Source: Veillonella sp. AM51-8BH | Lineage (GTDB): Bacteria > Bacillota > Negativicutes > Veillonellales > Veillonellaceae | Assembly: GCF_003463825.1 (NCBI RefSeq) | Contig: NZ_QSDY01000037.1 | Span: forward strand, 1 to 17,330 | Reading direction: 5' to 3' | Length of the DNA: 17,330 bases | Shown here: piece after piece, positions 1 through 7,138 of the stretch | Position numbering within the stretch: the stretch's first letter is position 1 | Layout of the letters: every line of letters begins with the position of its first letter | Translations under genes and position numbers: made by a program | The notes under the pieces: generated by a model | The model's database searches: none | The model's input: the letters and a program-made list of their open reading frames with translations, nothing else | Told to the model about the DNA's origin: nothing

Positions 1-3
1 AAT

Positions 4-41
4 AAAAAAGGCATTGTATCTAAAATACAATGCCTCTTTTT
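4..41 (-). terminator. Bidirectional rho-independent terminator
   Basis: A perfect 10-bp stem (GGCATTGTAT at 10-19 pairing with 25-34) closes a 5-nt loop. It is flanked by an A run at 4-9 and a T run at 37-41, so it can terminate transcription in both directions. On the minus strand it lies 20-odd bases after the stop of the small membrane protein gene ending at 61 and is followed by six T residues, so it probably ends that transcript. Confidence 0.9.
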
Positions 42-60
42 ATTTGTAACCTATGTTTTT

Positions 61-363
61 CTAATATATCACAAGTTTTATAGTCATTACCAGGATCAAA
101 GATATGATAAAAACCATCTGTTTCGTATTTAGCAGTTCATAGGTCTCGTTAAATGTATTATTCTCAAATGCTTGTATTATCAGTATTTCTTGCTTACTAA
201 ATTCTAGGTATATATCTAAATGGCATCCAATTGCCACTAGTATTGCTATTTTGAGATATCCTTTATATATATCCGCTGTCGTGGCGTGAATGAGAGAGAT
301 ATCAAATAGCATGAGCGCAATAATGCATATAAGAATTTTATGGATAAAGGATGTATTATACAT
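61..363 (-). CDS. Small hypothetical membrane protein (100 aa)
   Basis: I do not recognise a family. The 100-residue product is strongly hydrophobic, with likely membrane segments near residues 9-28, 36-53 and 83-99. A polar loop at about 54-80 contains EFSKQE and an Asn/Glu-rich stretch. The ATG at 363 is preceded by AGGGA at 7-nt spacing, and a strong terminator follows the stop, which supports a real gene. It lies 53 bp downstream of the phosphoesterase gene on the same strand and may be its last operon member. The gap between them contains an imperfect tandem duplication that includes the phosphoesterase stop codon. Its function cannot be inferred from sequence. Confidence 0.6.
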   Translation of the reverse strand: MYNTSFIHKILICIIALMLFDISLIHATTADIYKGYLKIAILVAIGCHLDIYLEFSKQEILIIQAFENNTFNETYELLNTKQMVFIISLILVMTIKLVIY

Positions 364-380
364 GATTGTATCCCTATAAT

Positions 381-421
381 GAGCTCACTTTTATTCTAAG
401 GAGCTCACCTTTATTTCTAAG
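381..421. repeat. Imperfect 20/21-bp tandem duplication over a stop codon
   Basis: Two adjacent units, 381-400 and 401-421, each begin GAGCTCAC and end TTCTAAG, differing by one substitution and one inserted T. The second unit carries the stop codon of the metallophosphoesterase gene (minus strand, 417-419); the first carries a matching out-of-gene copy. This looks like a small local duplication of the gene end. No function is evident. Confidence 0.7.
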
Positions 422-1598
422 CTACTCCGTCAAAGAATGTAATGACTGTAATTTCTCGTGGACAGTTGATACGAATTGGGAACCAGTGACCTGAGCCGTT
501 ATTGACGTAGCACACGCTTTGTTCTTCTACGTAGCGACCTTTTGTATATGGTGTGCCTGTTGGTACCAACGGCATGCCCATAAAGACGATTTGACCACCG
601 TGAGTGTGACCAGAGAGGGTCAACGGAATTTTACGTTCAATGGCTTCTTCGAAGAATTCAGGGTGATGAGCTAAAAGGATAACAAAGGCATAGTCCGGAA
701 TGCCAGATAAAGCCTTATCGATCATAGCTTCACGTTTTTCTTTTTCTCGATCATTGTCATACGCAACACCAGCAATGTATACAGGTTGCTTACCACCCAT
801 AATTTGAATATTGCTATTCACAAGGATATTCATCGGTGTATTGTGTTTCAATTCGTCTAGTACCTTATTTACATCGTGATGGTACTCATGATTACCCAAG
901 ATGAAATCAACACCGTCTGGAATTTGCTTTGCAAAGGTTGTCAGTCTTTCACAGACTTGTGGTAACCAAGCGATTTTATCGATTAAATCACCAGTGATGA
1001 CAACGCGATTAGGCTTTTCTACAAGAGCTAGCTTTAAAATTTCATCAAGGTCATCTAAATCGATGCTTGGCCCAACGTGGATATCACTGAGTTGGACGAT
1101 TTTATAGTCCTTTAAGCCAGGTGGTAAATTAGTATACCCAAAGCTTTCATGAGTGACCTCAATCTCATGTTGACCTACATAGGCTGCATAGCTAGAACCA
1201 CCGATTGTTGCTAACGGCACCACTGTGGCTGCCGTTCTAAAGAAAGCACGACGGCCTGTTCTATTTTCCTCTGGCGTTTTGCTCCAAATCTTATTAACCG
1301 CCCAGTATAACAAGCTGAGAACGATGAATACAGGAATAGCCAAGAATAAGCCAAAGAGAAAACCGTAGCTTTCAGTACGGAACATATTCATCAACGGATA
1401 ATACATCGTTCCATATAGATCTACTTGATTGAGTATATAGTATCGGATAGCAGTGAACCACGCACCGACAATAATTATATAGCCCACCCAGGCAGGCCAT
1501 TTCTTTTTAGGCTTCCACAAGTTGAGGAATAGAGCCCAAAATCCTACCAATCCTATTACGAGGATAGCAGAAAAAATAATATTAAATAGAATTCTCAT
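417..1598 (-). CDS. Membrane-anchored metallophosphoesterase (YkuE/YaeI-like)
   Basis: This is a calcineurin-like phosphoesterase of 393 residues. The N-terminal part is membrane: hydrophobic segments near residues 3-25, 36-56 and 76-100, then GRRAFFRTAATVVPLA (115-130), which resembles an internal Tat-type or fourth membrane segment. The catalytic domain (about 164-393) shows every metal-binding block: SDIH (D172, H174), GD (203-204), GNHE (235-238), AHHP (310-313) and GHTHGG (330-335). Family members such as YkuE and YaeI are attached to or act at the membrane, and some cleave lipid pyrophosphates, but the substrate here is unknown. The ATG at 1598 follows AGGAG at 6-nt spacing. The gene starts 16 bp after mutY ends, so the two are probably cotranscribed. 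Confidence 0.9.
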   Translation of the reverse strand: MRILFNIIFSAILVIGLVGFWALFLNLWKPKKKWPAWVGYIIIVGAWFTAIRYYILNQVDLYGTMYYPLMNMFRTESYGFLFGLFLAIPVFIVLSLLYWAVNKIWSKTPEENRTGRRAFFRTAATVVPLATIGGSSYAAYVGQHEIEVTHESFGYTNLPPGLKDYKIVQLSDIHVGPSIDLDDLDEILKLALVEKPNRVVITGDLIDKIAWLPQVCERLTTFAKQIPDGVDFILGNHEYHHDVNKVLDELKHNTPMNILVNSNIQIMGGKQPVYIAGVAYDNDREKEKREAMIDKALSGIPDYAFVILLAHHPEFFEEAIERKIPLTLSGHTHGGQIVFMGMPLVPTGTPYTKGRYVEEQSVCYVNNGSGHWFPIRINCPREITVITFFDGVA

Positions 1599-1614
1599 TC
1601 ATTGCTCCTACAAA

Positions 1615-2712
1615 TCATTTTGCTAGTTCCGTCAATTTACCATGAGGACCTGCCCAAGCATAATCGGCGAACTCATCGCGCTTGATGAGCATCCAATCCT
1701 TCGGCAATTGCTTTTGGATATCTCCAATCGTTATATTCTTAGCATCTCCTACGTACGTTAAATCGCCACGGAATGCTTTCATAAACCATTTTCGATGAGA
1801 GAAAATATGTGTTATCTCTTTTACTAATACAGGTTGCAAGGATAGTTCAAAACCTAGTTCCTTTACTAAAGACTCAAGGCCTTGTTCCCCTTCGTCAAAG
1901 GCAGATACCATTTCCACAGATGGGAATTCCCACATGGACCGTAACAGTCCACGGTTAGGACGTTTGTGCAATAGATAATGGTCCTTATATTGCAAGATGC
2001 CTACAAATAGAGGCACCTCTACTACCTTCGTTTTCTTTATACGTACAGGTAGCTTGTCAGTATCCTTATGTTGGTATGCTTCGCACATGTTTACAATAGG
2101 ACATTCTCCACAGCGTGGCGTTTTTGGAATGCACACAGCAGAGCCAAAATCCATTAAGGCTTGGTTAAAATCACCAGGCCGATCGTGAGGTAATGTATCC
2201 TCTACAATAGCAGTTATAGCCTTCTTACCTTTAGTGCTCAAAATATCATCAAAGATGCGATATAAACGAGCGTAAATGCGCAGCACATTGCCGTCTACAG
2301 CTACCTCTGGTTCGTTGTACGCCATGGATAGCACAGCCCCAGCTGTATAAGATCCTACGCCCTTCAAGGACTCCATAGTCTTGCGGTCACGAGGCACGAT
2401 ACCACCGTAGTTTTCAACGACGTCCTTCACGCCAAGGCGCAAGTTACGAGCTCGGCTATAGTAACCAAGCCCTTGCCAAGCGTGAACCACCTCATCTTCA
2501 GAGGCCTTTGCTAGGTCCTCCAAGGTTGGAAATAAACGCATCCAATTGTCATAATAGGGTTTCATCGCCTCAATGCGCGTCTGCTGGCTCATCACCTCAG
2601 ACACCCAAATCTTATAAGGATCTCCACAATCGCGCCACGGCAATTCCCGTTTATGCACATCATACCACGCCAACAGCTGTGGCACCCACTTAGGGTTCTT
2701 TTTATCAGTCAT
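1615..2712 (-). CDS. mutY: Adenine DNA glycosylase MutY
   Basis: MutY removes adenine mispaired with 8-oxoguanine, preventing G:C to T:A transversions. The 365-residue length is normal. The catalytic Glu lies in SEVMSQQT (E39). The helix-hairpin-helix LKGVGSYTAG (116-125) is followed by the catalytic Asp in AVDGNV (D140). The iron-sulfur cluster ligands have the canonical C-x6-C-x2-C-x5-C spacing (C194, C201, C204, C210). The C-terminal Nudix-like domain (about 230-360) carries the FSH motif (304-306) used to recognise 8-oxoguanine, which separates MutY from endonuclease III. GAGG precedes the ATG at 2712. The Nudix gene just upstream, probably an 8-oxo-dGTPase, works in the same repair pathway. 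Confidence 0.96.
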   Translation of the reverse strand: MTDKKNPKWVPQLLAWYDVHKRELPWRDCGDPYKIWVSEVMSQQTRIEAMKPYYDNWMRLFPTLEDLAKASEDEVVHAWQGLGYYSRARNLRLGVKDVVENYGGIVPRDRKTMESLKGVGSYTAGAVLSMAYNEPEVAVDGNVLRIYARLYRIFDDILSTKGKKAITAIVEDTLPHDRPGDFNQALMDFGSAVCIPKTPRCGECPIVNMCEAYQHKDTDKLPVRIKKTKVVEVPLFVGILQYKDHYLLHKRPNRGLLRSMWEFPSVEMVSAFDEGEQGLESLVKELGFELSLQPVLVKEITHIFSHRKWFMKAFRGDLTYVGDAKNITIGDIQKQLPKDWMLIKRDEFADYAWAGPHGKLTELAK

Positions 2713-2814
2713 ATTACCTCAAAATATTATAAACTTAGGACTCTAGTACCACTTTCATGACTATAGGTATATTACAAGTATATTGCATATATGTTGCAGC
2801 CCATAAGGTACAGA

Positions 2815-3336
2815 TTATCCATTAATATACAGATCAATGCGCGCCAAGTGTTCGCTTTCAAGAACGGTATCCACAGTGGTCAAATCCATCTTATCTACCG
2901 TACTGTTGTCTCGGCCAAATACGATAGGCCCTTTTAACTTCTTGCCCTCTAGCAACATTGGTAACCATTGGCGGTCACCATCCCACATGCGGTCGTAAGG
3001 AATTTCGTCTACTGTTAGCCAATGAGGTTCCATTTCGTCTGTTTCCTCTACATTTCCTGTGAAAGCACGCAAAAAGTACACATAACCTACATGGGTTAAG
3101 CTTTCATCAAAAGGAAATTGAAAATCAAAAGCAGCCACACATTCTAAATCTTCCGAGCGACCATGAAGTCCAGATTCCTCAAATAATTCGCGAATAGCAC
3201 AGTCTCGGAAGCTTTCACCAGCCTCGAGTTTACCGCCAAATCCATTATATTTATGAGCCCCGAAACCACGTTTCTTACGACCTAGCAATATGCGATTTTG
3301 TTCATCAATAGGAAATACGAGCGTCGTCGGTTTCAT
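2815..3336 (-). CDS. MTH1-like Nudix hydrolase, probable 8-oxo-dGTP diphosphatase
   Basis: The Nudix box is complete: G35-x5-E41-x7-R49-E50-L-F-E53-E54-S-G56-L. Similarity to human MTH1 extends well beyond the box: RGFGAHKYNGFGGKLEAGE (23-41) and a later block EMEPHWLTVDEIPYDRMWDGDRQW (101-124) match the corresponding MTH1 regions, including the substrate-pocket Asn (N31) and Trp (W118). Of the MTH1 pocket pair D119/D120, only the second aligns with Asp (D121); the first aligns with G120, so substrate preference may differ. The protein is 173 residues, about 17 longer than human MTH1. AAGGAGG precedes the ATG at 3336. Placement upstream of mutY suggests it sanitises the nucleotide pool in the same oxidised-guanine pathway. 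Confidence 0.88.
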   Translation of the reverse strand: MKPTTLVFPIDEQNRILLGRKKRGFGAHKYNGFGGKLEAGESFRDCAIRELFEESGLHGRSEDLECVAAFDFQFPFDESLTHVGYVYFLRAFTGNVEETDEMEPHWLTVDEIPYDRMWDGDRQWLPMLLEGKKLKGPIVFGRDNSTVDKMDLTTVDTVLESEHLARIDLYING

Positions 3337-3370
3337 AGGGCCTCCTTAATCGTTAAAATAATACCCTATT

Positions 3371-3379
3371 ATTATACCA
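3371..3379 (-). promoter_or_regulatory. Extended -10 promoter for the Nudix/mutY operon
   Basis: The minus strand reads TGGTATAAT, a perfect extended -10 element, about 35 bp upstream of the Nudix start. I see no good -35 box, which extended -10 promoters can do without. It faces away from a similar element at 3407-3415. Confidence 0.5.
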
Positions 3380-3406
3380 TTATTTCATGTACGAATGGGC
3401 TAATTA

Positions 3407-3415
3407 TGGTATGAT
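3407..3415 (+). promoter_or_regulatory. Extended -10 promoter for the DUF4931 operon
   Basis: The plus strand reads TGGTATGAT, an extended -10 element 35 bp before the first ATG of the downstream gene. No convincing -35 box is seen. It forms a back-to-back pair with the minus-strand element at 3371-3379, about 27 bp away, so the two operons may share control. Confidence 0.45.
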
Positions 3416-3450
3416 TAAGAGTATAGATTTTCTTATACGGAAGGAGGCAC

Positions 3451-4227
3451 ATGATGAATAAACCACTACGATTTAACATCGCACTAGGGCGCACAAAGCC
3501 TGTTAATATTCGCAACGAAGAAGTGCGCTGCCCCTTCTGTGATCGTTCAAAATTAACGGATATTCTAGATACATCAGGTCATATCATATGGCTCATGAAC
3601 AAATATCCTGTATTAGATAAAACATGGCCAACGGTTATTATTGAAACAGAAACGGATGAAGGCGAATTTTCTACATTATCTGCCGATGAAGCGGCTCGCA
3701 TTCTCCAATTCGGCCTGGATAAATGGCGTGAAACACGAGAACGGAAAGAGTTCAAATCGGTACTCTTCTTCAAAAATCACGGATACATGTCTGGCGGTTC
3801 CATCCGCCACCCTCACAGCCAAATTATAGGCCTTGAGGATTACGATTACCACGAAGATATTACGGCTCAAAATATGGAAGGCTGGCTCCTACACGAGGAT
3901 CAAGATTTACGCATCACTTTGTCCACACAGCCTATCATTGGCTTCTTCGAGTACAATATACGCTTTAAACCTGATGCACCTGTGCGCTCCGTAGCGCTAA
4001 GATTACAGCAAGTATTGCGTTATGTATTGCGCAGCATCGCCAATTATAGCCAGTCCTACAACTATTTTGTATATAATCTTGAGGACGGCTACGACTATAT
4101 CAAGGTTGTGGCCCGTTATGTCACAACACCACTTTACGTGGGTTACAAAATTCCTCAAACTTGCGATGAAGAGCGCGCTGCAAAAATCATTCAAGACATT
4201 GCGCCGTACTTCCACGCTTCAAAATAG
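3451..4227 (+). CDS. GalT-like (HIT superfamily) DUF4931 protein
   Basis: The 258-residue product resembles galactose-1-phosphate uridylyltransferases and Ap4A phosphorylases. CPFC (27-30) looks like half a metal site. FFKNHG (106-111), then GGSIRHPHSQI (115-125), corresponds to the GalT block ending in HPHGQ. By that alignment H122 would be the nucleophile that carries a nucleotidyl group, and H120 a possible metal ligand. I infer a nucleotidyltransferase or phosphorylase acting on a nucleotide-sugar or dinucleotide; the substrate is unknown and no galactose genes are nearby. AAGGAGG lies only 3 nt before the first ATG but 6 nt before the second (3454), so translation may begin at the second Met. 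It heads a three-gene operon. Confidence 0.85.
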   Translation: MMNKPLRFNIALGRTKPVNIRNEEVRCPFCDRSKLTDILDTSGHIIWLMNKYPVLDKTWPTVIIETETDEGEFSTLSADEAARILQFGLDKWRETRERKEFKSVLFFKNHGYMSGGSIRHPHSQIIGLEDYDYHEDITAQNMEGWLLHEDQDLRITLSTQPIIGFFEYNIRFKPDAPVRSVALRLQQVLRYVLRSIANYSQSYNYFVYNLEDGYDYIKVVARYVTTPLYVGYKIPQTCDEERAAKIIQDIAPYFHASK

Positions 4228-4281
4228 TTTTACTTATACATATTGTATCTAAATAATTTTGATATATTTGAAAGGATGTTT

Positions 4282-5118
4282 ATGAAAGTATTTGCCATCG
4301 GCGATCTCCATCTATCTGGCAATCCTCCGACGAAGCCGATGGATATTTTTGGCCCCCATTGGGATAACCACTGGAGCCGCATCAAAGAAGATTGGATTGA
4401 CCGTGTAACAGATGAAGATATAGTCTTTCTCGTAGGTGACATGAGTTGGGCTCTTCGCCTAGATGAAGCGGCTTGCGACTTACAAGAAATTGCATCCATG
4501 CCCGGCAAAAAGTATATGATTCGCGGTAACCACGACTACTGGTGGGCATCAGCCAATAAGATGAGAAATCTCATGGGTGATGCTATCACCTTTTTACAAG
4601 GCCATGGTACAGCAGAACTCATTCAAACAGAAGAAGGCCCTCGCATTATTGCCTTTGGTGGAACACGGGCCTACCTCTGCCCTGGAGACTCTCATTTCAC
4701 ACCAGAAACAGACCAATCCATTTACGATAGAGAACTGATGCGTACCGAAGCAGCATTACAAGAAATGAATAAAGCTGTAGATATACTAAGAGAAGAAATC
4801 ACTGCTGAAGCAAATGTTGATATAACAAAGCTTAATAAGGCTGATACAACAGATTCTGATAAGGCCTATCCATCAGCAATAGATATAGACAGCATACCAG
4901 TAACAAAAATCTTATTGTTACACTATCCTCCATTTAACGAGTCCAATGCCCCTTCTGGTTTCACGGACCTTATAGAGCAATACAAAGTAGATACTTGTAT
5001 CTTTGGACATTTACACGATCAAATATCCTTTAAGCGTATTCCAAAGGAATTTGGTTCTGCTAAATTAGAGCTAGTGTCTGCAGATTACCTAGACTTTAGA
5101 CTGAAAGAAATTATGTAA
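4282..5118 (+). CDS. Cytosolic metallophosphoesterase (COG1768-type)
   Basis: This soluble calcineurin-like phosphoesterase of 278 residues has no signal peptide or membrane segment. The metal-binding blocks are complete: GDLH (D8, H10), VGD (D53), GNHD (82-85), LLLHYPP (H214) and GHLH (242-245). The frame stays open upstream to a TTG at 4243, and an ATG at 4276 abuts the Shine-Dalgarno. The ATG at 4282, 6 nt after AAAGG, fits spacing and puts the first motif at the usual distance from the N terminus. Residues 171-206 form a charged, Asp/Thr/Ala-rich stretch that looks like a poorly conserved surface loop between the third and fourth motif blocks. Substrate is unknown. It follows the GalT-like gene by 54 bp. 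Confidence 0.88.
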   Translation: MKVFAIGDLHLSGNPPTKPMDIFGPHWDNHWSRIKEDWIDRVTDEDIVFLVGDMSWALRLDEAACDLQEIASMPGKKYMIRGNHDYWWASANKMRNLMGDAITFLQGHGTAELIQTEEGPRIIAFGGTRAYLCPGDSHFTPETDQSIYDRELMRTEAALQEMNKAVDILREEITAEANVDITKLNKADTTDSDKAYPSAIDIDSIPVTKILLLHYPPFNESNAPSGFTDLIEQYKVDTCIFGHLHDQISFKRIPKEFGSAKLELVSADYLDFRLKEIM

Positions 5119-5127
5119 GGAGAGACC

Positions 5128-5358
5128 ATGAGTCGCATTCATAAAGAACATTTACAAGCGGGCTATATTTTTGGCGATACTATTAACCAAGAATATATTT
5201 ACTTGCCCTCTGGTGAGGTAGGTACTGACCATCCATTGGCAGTTCTGGAAACACCGACAAAGCGTGAGGATATCACATTGGATGAAGCGGTCCACATGAT
5301 TGACACATTAACACTAAAACGTTGTAGCCATCCTACACTAGGGAAAAAATCATTTTAA
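5128..5358 (+). CDS. Small hypothetical protein (76 aa)
   Basis: I do not recognise this family. The 76-residue product has no membrane segment or signal peptide. It begins MSRIHKEHLQ, has a mixed beta-like middle (YIFGDTINQEYIYLP), an acidic helix-like stretch near residues 47-60 and a basic C terminus ending GKKSF. The ribosome binding site AAGGAG overlaps the stop codon of the preceding phosphoesterase gene, and only 9 bp separate the two, so it is translated in the same operon. A strong terminator follows 24 bp after its stop. These contextual signs make it a real gene of unknown role. Confidence 0.75.
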   Translation: MSRIHKEHLQAGYIFGDTINQEYIYLPSGEVGTDHPLAVLETPTKREDITLDEAVHMIDTLTLKRCSHPTLGKKSF

Positions 5359-5381
5359 TAATATAATGGCACTAACAAATT

Positions 5382-5408
5382 AAGCGGGTAGATATCTACC
5401 CGCTTTTT
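5382..5408 (+). terminator. Rho-independent terminator of the DUF4931 operon
   Basis: An uninterrupted palindrome, AGCGGGTA pairing with TACCCGCT around GATATC (83-104 of the 5300 block), is followed by CTTTTTG. It ends the plus-strand operon. The convergent molybdopterin-binding gene ends at 5448, so the hairpin may also slow transcription from the other side, although its T run in that direction is weaker. Confidence 0.92.
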
Positions 5409-5447
5409 GTATGGACTTATACAGTTTTTAGATGTTCCATAAAAGGA

Positions 5448-6428
5448 TTATCCCAAGAATCCACCATGGCCCATGCGAATACAATCCTCTTTTGTGATTT
5501 CATCGTTTGCTACAAGGCGTGGCAAGATTTCGTCAAAAGCAGTCGGTTTACTAAATAATACGCCACCCGGAACGCCAAGAATCGGTGTACCATCAGCACA
5601 GTAAGCAATACAAACCATAGAACCTGGCAATACAGGTAATCCGTATGTCACTACGCGATCTGCATAACGTTTAATGGCCCCTGGTGTTAAATCGTCAGGG
5701 TCAACGCTCATGCCGCCGGTACAAAAAATAATATCAGCACCAGCTGCTTTTACCTTGTCGATAGCCGCCACAATATCGTCTGTATTATCCGTTACGATTT
5801 CATGGGCTACTTTATTTACACCAAACTCTGCACAACGTTCCTCAATGATTGGGGTGAAAGCATCTTTAATACGGCCTTCAAATACTTCGGAACCTGTAGT
5901 AACAATGCCCATTGTTTTGCGTACGAATGGTTTTACATTAAGTAAAGGCTTGCCATTAGCAATTTTCTTTGCATCCTCCACTTGTTGTTCCTCTAATAAC
6001 AATGGAATACAACGCATGCCCGCTAATTTATCGCCTACTTTCACCGGTGTATTATTAAATCTCGTTACGATAGTAAGCTCGCCAATGCTATTAATAGCAT
6101 GTAAGCGATCTACATCAACTTTAAAGAGACCGTCTACGTCTGCAATAGCTTCGATTTTACCTTGCGCCATAGGTCCATCGTGCATATTTTCGCCACCTGC
6201 CATATTGTACAAAGCACGTGCCACGTCCTCTTCGTGCAAGAATCCTTCATCCTCAGGTTCCATCACAAAGATATGCTCTTTACCAAGGTCTAGTAATTTT
6301 GGAATATCCTCTTCCGTAATCACATGGCCGCGACGGAACGGCGTATCTTTCACCTCTCCTATGACAATGCGTACTAAATCATGTATTAATGCATGCCCCA
6401 CGGCATCTTGTGTTCTAATGGATTTCAT
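5448..6428 (-). CDS. Molybdopterin-binding protein (MoeA/MoaB-like)
   Basis: The C-terminal part (about 171-310) is a MoaB/Mog-type molybdopterin-binding fold: GIVTTGSEVFEGRIKDAF (174-191), FCTGGMSVDPDDLTPGAI (236-252) and GVPGG (285-289) are its hallmark blocks, with the acidic loop after TGG. The N-terminal 165 residues (starting DAVGHALIHDLVRI) resemble the N-terminal domain of MoeA-like proteins. At 326 residues it is shorter than full MoeA (about 400) and seems to lack the final MoeA domain, so molybdenum insertase activity should not be assumed. It probably acts in molybdenum cofactor synthesis or delivery, but no other cofactor gene is in the window. GGGAG precedes the ATG at 6428. Confidence 0.88.
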   Translation of the reverse strand: MKSIRTQDAVGHALIHDLVRIVIGEVKDTPFRRGHVITEEDIPKLLDLGKEHIFVMEPEDEGFLHEEDVARALYNMAGGENMHDGPMAQGKIEAIADVDGLFKVDVDRLHAINSIGELTIVTRFNNTPVKVGDKLAGMRCIPLLLEEQQVEDAKKIANGKPLLNVKPFVRKTMGIVTTGSEVFEGRIKDAFTPIIEERCAEFGVNKVAHEIVTDNTDDIVAAIDKVKAAGADIIFCTGGMSVDPDDLTPGAIKRYADRVVTYGLPVLPGSMVCIAYCADGTPILGVPGGVLFSKPTAFDEILPRLVANDEITKEDCIRMGHGGFLG

Positions 6429-6465
6429 AATATCTCCCTTTATAATCTAGAATTCTATGTAATGT

Positions 6466-6471
6466 ATTATA
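6466..6471 (-). promoter_or_regulatory. Possible -10 box for the molybdopterin gene
   Basis: The minus strand reads TATAAT about 38 bp upstream of the start at 6428. No good -35 box lies at 16-18 bp, so support is weak. The surrounding 6429-6605 gap is very AT-rich and shows no convincing gene, hairpin or riboswitch. Confidence 0.3.
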
Positions 6472-6605
6472 CTCAAAATTTTCTTCAAACTTTAAATTCT
6501 GAACTCTATACAATGTATATTCTAATAATTCTATGTGTCTTACCAAATAATCATATAAAAATAGATGTATTTATGCTGTAACTCAAGTCACCTTATTCGG
6601 TAAGA

Positions 6606-6986
6606 TCAGATCGCACCGAGTATACGCGCAAGTAGTACACCAATCCAGCAAAGGATTAAGCCCCCTACCACTTGTACAAAGCCATAAAATAAGGCTTGTA
6701 CATAGGACTCAGCCATCATGAGTTGTAACATTTCAAAGGCAAAGGTTGAAAATGTTGTAAATGCACCAAGTCCACCAACCACGAGGAAGAACCTCGCCAA
6801 CTGCGATAAATCTGGCTTTTGCATATATAGACCTAGTACAAGGCCAATAATAAGGCAACCAATGAGGTTTACTACAACCGTTCCATATGGAAAGGAACTC
6901 ACCTTTGTCATAACCCATTCGCCAAGAGCCATGCGACACAACGCACCAACTGCGCCACCAATGGCAACTGCAATGTATTTTTCCAT
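6606..6986 (-). CDS. crcB: Fluoride ion channel CrcB/FluC
   Basis: This 126-residue protein has four hydrophobic segments and the CrcB/Fluc signatures: GGAVGALCRM (10-19), PYGTVVVNLIGCLIIG (33-48) with the pore Asn (N40), and GGLGAFTTFSTFAFE (71-85), whose TTFSTF stretch contributes the Phe and Thr/Ser residues lining the pore and the central sodium site. Fluc proteins are dual-topology dimers that export fluoride passively. Some organisms carry two adjacent copies; only one is seen here. AGGAGG lies 4 nt before the ATG at 6986. I looked for a fluoride riboswitch in the 152-bp upstream gap and did not find its conserved sequence. Confidence 0.95.
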   Translation of the reverse strand: MEKYIAVAIGGAVGALCRMALGEWVMTKVSSFPYGTVVVNLIGCLIIGLVLGLYMQKPDLSQLARFFLVVGGLGAFTTFSTFAFEMLQLMMAESYVQALFYGFVQVVGGLILCWIGVLLARILGAI

Positions 6987-7075
6987 AATGCCTCCTATAC
7001 TTACAGTAGTATCCTACGATTTTCACAATCCGTGTAATTATCTGAAATAACCGATAAATATCTAGTTTTCTATAT

Positions 7076-7104
7076 TAGTCAACGACCAACAGTCTCAGTA
7101 TACT
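7076..7104 (+). promoter_or_regulatory. Sigma-70-type promoter for the XRE regulator
   Basis: TAGTCA at 7076-7081 (four of six matches to TTGACA) and TATACT at 7099-7104 are separated by 17 bp, 34 bp before the start codon. The -10 lies inside the palindrome AGTATACT, which could also serve the opposite strand towards crcB. Confidence 0.45.
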
Positions 7105-7138
7105 ATATTTAGAGAGCAGGGAAAAGAAAGGAATCCCT

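Noticed and set aside
4243..4281. Upstream TTG start for the cytosolic phosphoesterase
   Set aside because: It would add 13 residues with no ribosome binding site; AAAGG is correctly spaced only for the ATG at 4282.
5674..6450. Long plus-strand open frame of 258 codons
   Set aside because: It lies antisense to the molybdopterin-binding gene, has a serine-rich shadow composition, no ribosome binding site and no recognisable motif.
6393..6581. Plus-strand open frame in the gap before crcB
   Set aside because: It begins inside the molybdopterin-binding gene on the other strand, lacks a ribosome binding site and is simply AT-rich sequence.
6718..7050. Open frames overlapping crcB on both strands
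   Set aside because: They are shadows of crcB, whose pore motifs and ribosome binding site identify the real frame.
6987..7138. Fluoride riboswitch upstream of crcB
   Set aside because: The conserved GGnGATGG and downstream pseudoknot segments of the crcB motif are not present on the minus strand.
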